Of a stretch of DNA of 18,038 nt, positions 14,516-18,038 are shown piece by piece (positions within the stretch are counted from its first letter, which is position 1; each line of letters begins with the position of its first letter). A program made the position numbers and the translations under genes. The notes under the pieces are model-generated. The model did not search any database. It was given only the letters and a program-made list of their open reading frames with translations, and was not told the DNA's origin. Origin of the DNA: Candidatus Sulfotelmatobacter sp. (GTDB lineage Bacteria; Acidobacteriota; Terriglobia; Terriglobales; Acidobacteriaceae); NCBI GenBank assembly GCA_030044775.1, contig JASICF010000123.1, positions 1 to 18,038 on the forward strand, given 5' to 3'.

Positions 14516-14814
14516 CCCCGCGCGATGGGTTAACCAGCAAAGAAATCGAAGTCGCCACGCTGGTGTGGCAGGGGCTCACGAATCGTGAGATCGGCAAGCT
14601 GACCGGCACAACCGAGCAAGTGGTGAAAAATCACCTGCGCTGTACGTTCGATAAATTGGGTGTCTGGAGCCGTCTGGAGCTGGCGTTGTATGTGGCCAGC
14701 CACGGCGGAAAAAGCTGGGCAGAAGAAGCGAGCCGGTTCCCGGACCTGCCTGCCGTCCGGTCTACCGGGAGCGTGGGCAAAACCGGCATCCACACCCGGA
14801 CGACACTCCCATAA
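14512..14814 (+). CDS. Small LuxR/GerE-type HTH protein, second member of pair B
   Basis: A 100-residue protein. The first 65 or so residues are a GerE helix-turn-helix: LTSKEIEVATLVWQGLTNRE, then GTTEQVVKNHLRCTFDKLG and VWSRLELALYVASHG. The remaining 35 residues are Ser/Gly/Thr-rich and not conserved with pair A. GGAGG lies seven bases before the ATG, which overlaps the stop of the preceding gene by four bases. The segment from GTTE to ELAL closely resembles the second member of pair A. Stand-alone transcription factor is the likely role; targets unknown. Confidence 0.88.
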   Translation: MTPRDGLTSKEIEVATLVWQGLTNREIGKLTGTTEQVVKNHLRCTFDKLGVWSRLELALYVASHGGKSWAEEASRFPDLPAVRSTGSVGKTGIHTRTTLP

Positions 14815-15013
14815 GCGGAAATCTGCTGCAAAAGCTTTCTCTATGGGCGCGAATCCCGGCGGTCTTGCCTGCGTAACCCATTGACGGCTTGGGCTGGACG
14901 ATCCATCCGCAGTGGATATTTAATTGCACGATAAGGTCCGATTCGGTGGGCGTGCAAGCTCGAAGTGCTATCACGAAACAGCTTCAGATTCGCCGTACTC
15001 CCAGGTGGGCTGG

Positions 15014-15412
15014 ATGCACTACAAAGAAACATTTTGGATGGCTTGTGATTCTACCGAGCAATTGCGGGCCGAATATGGTCCCTTTCACACGCGTCCGGAA
15101 GCGGAAGCCGAGGCCCGCAAGCTCGGATTCGGCTATTTATTGCGCTACGAGCACCTGCTCGATGAGTACGAGGAAATCCAGGAAGTTCGCTGCATCTTCA
15201 TCGAACTGCCGGAACTCGCCGTGGCGCAGGCAATGGAAGCCACGCTGCACACTCGCTGCGCTACCTGTGGCGAATCCGCGAGTCACGAGTCGGAGTGGAG
15301 AGCCGAGGTCTGGGCCGATATCCACGAATTCGAGCATTCCCGCCATTTTGTGAGGCTTTTCGAACACTCCCGCGGCCAGGGACTGAAGGAAATCGCCAAC
15401 TGGCGCGGCTGA
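15014..15412 (+). CDS. Uncharacterised small acidic protein with a CxxC motif
   Basis: A 132-residue protein I do not recognise. It starts MHYKETFWMACDSTEQLRAE and includes an aromatic, acidic middle region (GYLLRYEHLLDEYEEIQEVR). A single CxxC sits in RCATCGESASHESEW, and the C-terminal part is His-rich (EFEHSRHFVRLFEHSRGQG). A metal site is possible but not shown. The frame is open to a TTG at 14924; ATG at 15014 is chosen because AGGTGG lies five bases upstream and the extra 30 residues look non-coding. Codon use is consistent with a real gene. It follows HTH pair B by 199 bp on the same strand and faces pgl, 37 bp away. Confidence 0.65.
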   Translation: MHYKETFWMACDSTEQLRAEYGPFHTRPEAEAEARKLGFGYLLRYEHLLDEYEEIQEVRCIFIELPELAVAQAMEATLHTRCATCGESASHESEWRAEVWADIHEFEHSRHFVRLFEHSRGQGLKEIANWRG

Positions 15413-15427
15413 GAGGGCCAAGCGAGA

Positions 15428-15440
15428 TCGCGGTTCGCGA
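15428..15440. terminator. Small GC-rich hairpin between convergent genes
   Basis: TCGCG and CGCGA form a 5-bp stem with a GTT loop in the 37 bp between the convergent hypothetical gene and pgl. The site fits a bidirectional terminator, but the stem is short and there is no T-run on either side. Confidence 0.3.
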
Positions 15441-15449
15441 AGTAAGCCT

Positions 15450-16202
15450 TCAGGCAGCTGCCGAAAGTTCGCTGGCTGCGGCCCGATCCACCAGCCAGAT
15501 CAATTTGCCATTTGCGGGATGAACCAGTTTCGAAGGATATTTCTCGCCTGGTTCTTTGCCCTCGAAAACCTCATGCAGCGCGGGTGCCTTGTCGATTCCG
15601 CTCACCAGGAATACCACCAGCCGGGCGGCGTTGATCAACGATAGCGTGAAAGTGATGCGGTGCGTATTCAGCTTTTCCACCCAATTGGCCACCACCAGCC
15701 GCGATTCTTCCTGCAGCGCTGCGCTTTCCGGAAACAGAGAAGCCGTGTGGCCATCCGGCCCCATGCCCAGGAGAATCAGATCGAAGCGTGGGATTTCCCC
15801 GGCTGGGGTCGCAAAGAAGTCCCTCAAAGCTTTTTCGTAGGCTTGTGCGGCGGCCGAAGCGTCAGGGTTTTCGGCGGGAATGGGGAAAATATTGCCCGGC
15901 GGAACTGGAACCTTCGACAGGAGAGATTCATTCGCCATGCGAAAATTGCTTTCGGGACTGTCGGCGGGAACATGCCGCTCATCGCCGAAGAAGAAAAACA
16001 TCTCACTCCAGGGCAGGCTGCCGCTGGCGTTGGCCGCGATCAGCGTGTAAAGATTCCGAGGAGTCGACCCGCCGGAAAGCGCAATGGTAAAACGGCCGCG
16101 CTCCGTCACCGATTCCTTGGCGGCATGAATCAGCTCCTCGGCTGCTGCTTGAAAAAGATCCTGGGGCGTGGTGAGTTTGCGAAGCTCGGCGCTTGCGCTC
16201 AC
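15450..16202 (-). CDS. pgl: 6-phosphogluconolactonase
   Basis: A 250-residue cytoplasmic enzyme that hydrolyses 6-phosphogluconolactone, the second step of the oxidative pentose phosphate pathway. It belongs to the DevB/SOL type, related to glucosamine-6-phosphate deaminase folds. Motifs: LSGGSTPRNLY from 42, FFGDERHVPADSPESN at 71-86, LLGMGPDGHTASLFP at 144-158 and HRITFTLSLINAAR from 171. The frame could be extended 15 codons upstream into glk, but the GTG at 16202 is preferred: it overlaps the glk stop codon as GTGA, and the resulting length is normal for the family. Third gene of the zwf-glk-pgl operon, so its translation is probably coupled to glk. Confidence 0.92.
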   Translation of the reverse strand: MSASAELRKLTTPQDLFQAAAEELIHAAKESVTERGRFTIALSGGSTPRNLYTLIAANASGSLPWSEMFFFFGDERHVPADSPESNFRMANESLLSKVPVPPGNIFPIPAENPDASAAAQAYEKALRDFFATPAGEIPRFDLILLGMGPDGHTASLFPESAALQEESRLVVANWVEKLNTHRITFTLSLINAARLVVFLVSGIDKAPALHEVFEGKEPGEKYPSKLVHPANGKLIWLVDRAAASELSAAA

Positions 16203-17197
16203 AAAGCGGCCAACTTTCCGTTCATGGCTTTCGACGCAGCACAGCATGCCGCTCCGAGCAGTCCGGTCTTGTCGTTCATCACCACCTGCACGGGAATGCC
16301 TTCGAGCAACGGGCGCAATCTGCCCTTATTCGCAAAGGCACGCATGAATGCTGGTCCGGTGAGTTGAGGAAGAATTTTCGGAGAGATTCCCCCGGCCAGG
16401 AAAACTCCTCCCGTTGCCATGGTTTTCAGGGCAAGATTTCCCGCCTCGGCGCCATAGACGGAAACCCACAAATCGAGGGCCCTTTCCGCCAAGCGGTTGC
16501 TCCCATCCAGCGCGCTGCACGAGATAGCCGCGGCCGGGTCCGTGTTCTCGAGCTGCGCGGCAAAGCCGGTCGGTTCTTCATCTCGATTCTTTTCCCGAAG
16601 AAATTGGTACACGTTCACGAGGCCTGGTCCCGAAAGAACGCGTTCATAACTCACATGGTCGAAACGTTTGGCCAGAAATCGCAGAAGTTCAATCTGGAGT
16701 TCGCCCTGCGGAGCGAAATCGGCGTGTCCACCTTCGCAGGCGAACACCAGATGCTGCGCACCGTCCCAAAACAATCCGGCTTCGCCCAGTCCGGTGCCCG
16801 GAGCGATCACTGCCTGATTCCCATTGGATGGCACCACCCGGTTGAGCGTGATCAGGTCTCGAGCGTTCAGGGCCCGAATGCCCCAGGCGTTGGCTTCGAG
16901 ATCATTGATCAGCAGCGTGGCCGGCAACTGAATTTGTTTCGCCAGGCGAGACTGTTCGATGACCCACGGAAGGTTCGAAACTTCCACCCGCCCGTTATGC
17001 ACCGGCCCGGCGATTCCAAAACAAGCCACCTCTGGGCGAGTGGAGGTATCGTCGAGGAATCGTGTGACGATGTCCGCCAGCTCGCTGTAATTTCGGCTAG
17101 GAAAAACGCGCTCGGAAATGAGCTGCAGATGCCCGTTCTGGGCCTGGAAATAAGCGAGTCGGGTGTTCGTTCCTCCAATATCGCCCGCCAGGATCAT
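16199..17197 (-). CDS. glk: Glucokinase (ATP-dependent, E. coli Glk type)
   Basis: A 332-residue cytoplasmic kinase making glucose 6-phosphate, the substrate of the neighbouring zwf product. The phosphate-binding loop GDIGGTNTRLA is at 5-15. The catalytic Asp lies in NDLEANAWG (98-106). APGTGLGEA (132-140), EGGHADFAP (155-163) with the sugar-binding Glu and His, and YERVLSGPGL with Glu185 follow the bacterial Glk pattern; the ROK-family zinc motif is absent. ATG at 17197 is chosen over ATG at 17215 because it overlaps the zwf stop as ATGA and has GGAGG 11 bases upstream. Middle gene of a tightly packed operon, with a four-base overlap at both ends. Confidence 0.93.
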   Translation of the reverse strand: MILAGDIGGTNTRLAYFQAQNGHLQLISERVFPSRNYSELADIVTRFLDDTSTRPEVACFGIAGPVHNGRVEVSNLPWVIEQSRLAKQIQLPATLLINDLEANAWGIRALNARDLITLNRVVPSNGNQAVIAPGTGLGEAGLFWDGAQHLVFACEGGHADFAPQGELQIELLRFLAKRFDHVSYERVLSGPGLVNVYQFLREKNRDEEPTGFAAQLENTDPAAAISCSALDGSNRLAERALDLWVSVYGAEAGNLALKTMATGGVFLAGGISPKILPQLTGPAFMRAFANKGRLRPLLEGIPVQVVMNDKTGLLGAACCAASKAMNGKLAAL

Positions 17198-18038
17198 TGC
17201 TCGAAGTTCCTCCATCGACGGCCATCGCGCTCCAGCAATTCATCCGCTTCTTTCGGTCCCCAGGTTCCCGAGGGATAGTTCGGAAAATTACGCGGCGGCA
17301 ACGCCTTCCACAAATCGAGAATCGGATTCACCACGCTCCACCCGGCTTCGACCATATCCGCTCGTTGAAACAGGGTTTGATCGCCGATCATGCAATCGTG
17401 CAGCAACCGCTCGTAGCCGGTGCTAGGCTGCTTGCCAAAATATTGCTGATATTCGAAATTCATATCCACCGTGCCGAGGCGCATGACTGGGCCGGGGACC
17501 TTCGCGGCGAACTGCAAGGATATTCCTTCTTCCGGTTGAATGTGCAACACCAACTGGTTCGGCATAAGGTGCTCGACCGACGTGTCGCGGAACAGCACAA
17601 ACGGGGCGCGGCGGAATTGAATCACGATGTGCGTGTTCCGCGCCGGCATGCGCTTGCCGGTCCGCAAGTAGAAGGGAACGTCGGCCCATCGCCAGTTGTC
17701 GATCAATAACTTCATGGCCACGAAAGTTTCAGTGCGCGAGTCGGGAGCCACATCCGGTTCGGACCGATAGGCAAGCGTCCGCTCTCCATCCAGGGTCCCC
17801 TCGCCGTATTGCCCGCGCACGGCGCGGGCGAGCACTTCCTCGTCGCTCATCGGCTGGATCGCATGCAAAATCTTGGCCTGCTCATCGCGCACGGCGTTGG
17901 CGTCGAAGGAAATCGGCGGCTCCATCGAGGTCAGACTGATGAGCTGCATCAAGTGGTTCGGGACCATGTCGCGCAACGACCCGGCATGATCGAAATAGCT
18001 GCCGCGGCCTTCCACGCCAACCGTTTCCGCGACGGAAA
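17194..18038 (-). CDS. zwf: Glucose-6-phosphate 1-dehydrogenase, C-terminal part (runs off the right edge)
   Basis: 281 codons of the C-terminal part are in the window; the start lies beyond 18038, and the frame is open to the edge (SVAETVGVEGRG). The enzyme oxidises glucose 6-phosphate with NAD(P)+, the entry step of the oxidative pentose phosphate pathway. Diagnostic stretches are VEGRGSYFDHAGSLRDMVPN, MEPPISFDANAVRDEQAKIL, NNRWADVPFYLRTGKRM-like sequence (here DNWRWADVPFYLRTGKRMP) and the C-terminal NPILDLWKALPP and YPSGTWGPKEADELL. The nucleotide-binding N-terminus and the catalytic His are outside the window. First gene of the operon with glk and pgl; its TGA overlaps the glk ATG. Confidence 0.95.
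   Translation of the reverse strand, partial: SVAETVGVEGRGSYFDHAGSLRDMVPNHLMQLISLTSMEPPISFDANAVRDEQAKILHAIQPMSDEEVLARAVRGQYGEGTLDGERTLAYRSEPDVAPDSRTETFVAMKLLIDNWRWADVPFYLRTGKRMPARNTHIVIQFRRAPFVLFRDTSVEHLMPNQLVLHIQPEEGISLQFAAKVPGPVMRLGTVDMNFEYQQYFGKQPSTGYERLLHDCMIGDQTLFQRADMVEAGWSVVNPILDLWKALPPRNFPNYPSGTWGPKEADELLERDGRRWRNFEQ

Noticed and set aside
14881..14921. TTGACG followed by TATTTA as a sigma70 promoter for the small CxxC protein
   Set aside because: The spacing between the two boxes is about 29 bases, far from the usual 16-18.
16193..17278. 361-residue plus-strand frame opposite glk
   Set aside because: Antisense shadow; the minus strand encodes an unambiguous glucokinase.

Overview
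The window looks like chromosomal DNA of a soil-type Acidobacteriota (Terriglobia/Koribacter-like). This is an inference from gene content and style: a DUF4097 protein with a GSGD/GSGN repeat, zinc-ribbon proteins anchored by one membrane segment, a C-terminal VWVD...YYCPG domain of a kind I associate with this phylum, and an intergenic TCATCCTGAGC...GAAGGATC repeat next to a GIY-YIG remnant. Composition is moderately GC-rich, with mostly ATG and some GTG/TTG starts. No rRNA, tRNA, CRISPR array or intact insertion sequence was seen.

Left part (1-8.2 kb). The minus strand opens with the first codons of a DUF62 SAM hydrolase. Next come a HlyD/MacA-type periplasmic adaptor and a DUF4097 repeat protein, transcribed in that order on the minus strand. 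A divergent plus-strand run holds a CNNM/CorC-type DUF21-CBS membrane protein and two DppB/DppC-type ABC permeases. The two permease genes are separated by 356 bp that carries an imperfect inverted repeat and a broken GIY-YIG nuclease start. Facing them on the minus strand is a block of Sfp-type phosphopantetheinyl transferase, DPM1-like family 2 glycosyltransferase and UDP-GlcNAc 2-epimerase (wecB), the last two probably for a surface polysaccharide.

Middle part (9.3-15.4 kb). This is the least ordinary region. Two paralogous gene pairs, each encoding two small LuxR/GerE-type helix-turn-helix proteins with no sensor or receiver domain, flank two divergent-to-them minus-strand genes. Those two genes encode membrane-anchored zinc-ribbon proteins, one with coiled coil and GAF domains and the other ending in Sel1-like repeats. 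Long leaders (about 700 and 850 bp) precede each HTH pair, and both leaders carry the octamer TGAAAACA about 60 bp before the first start codon. A small uncharacterised protein follows the second pair.

Right part (15.4-18 kb). A tight minus-strand operon zwf-glk-pgl has 4-bp ATGA and GTGA stop/start overlaps. It covers glucose phosphorylation and the first two steps of the oxidative pentose phosphate pathway. zwf runs off the right edge.
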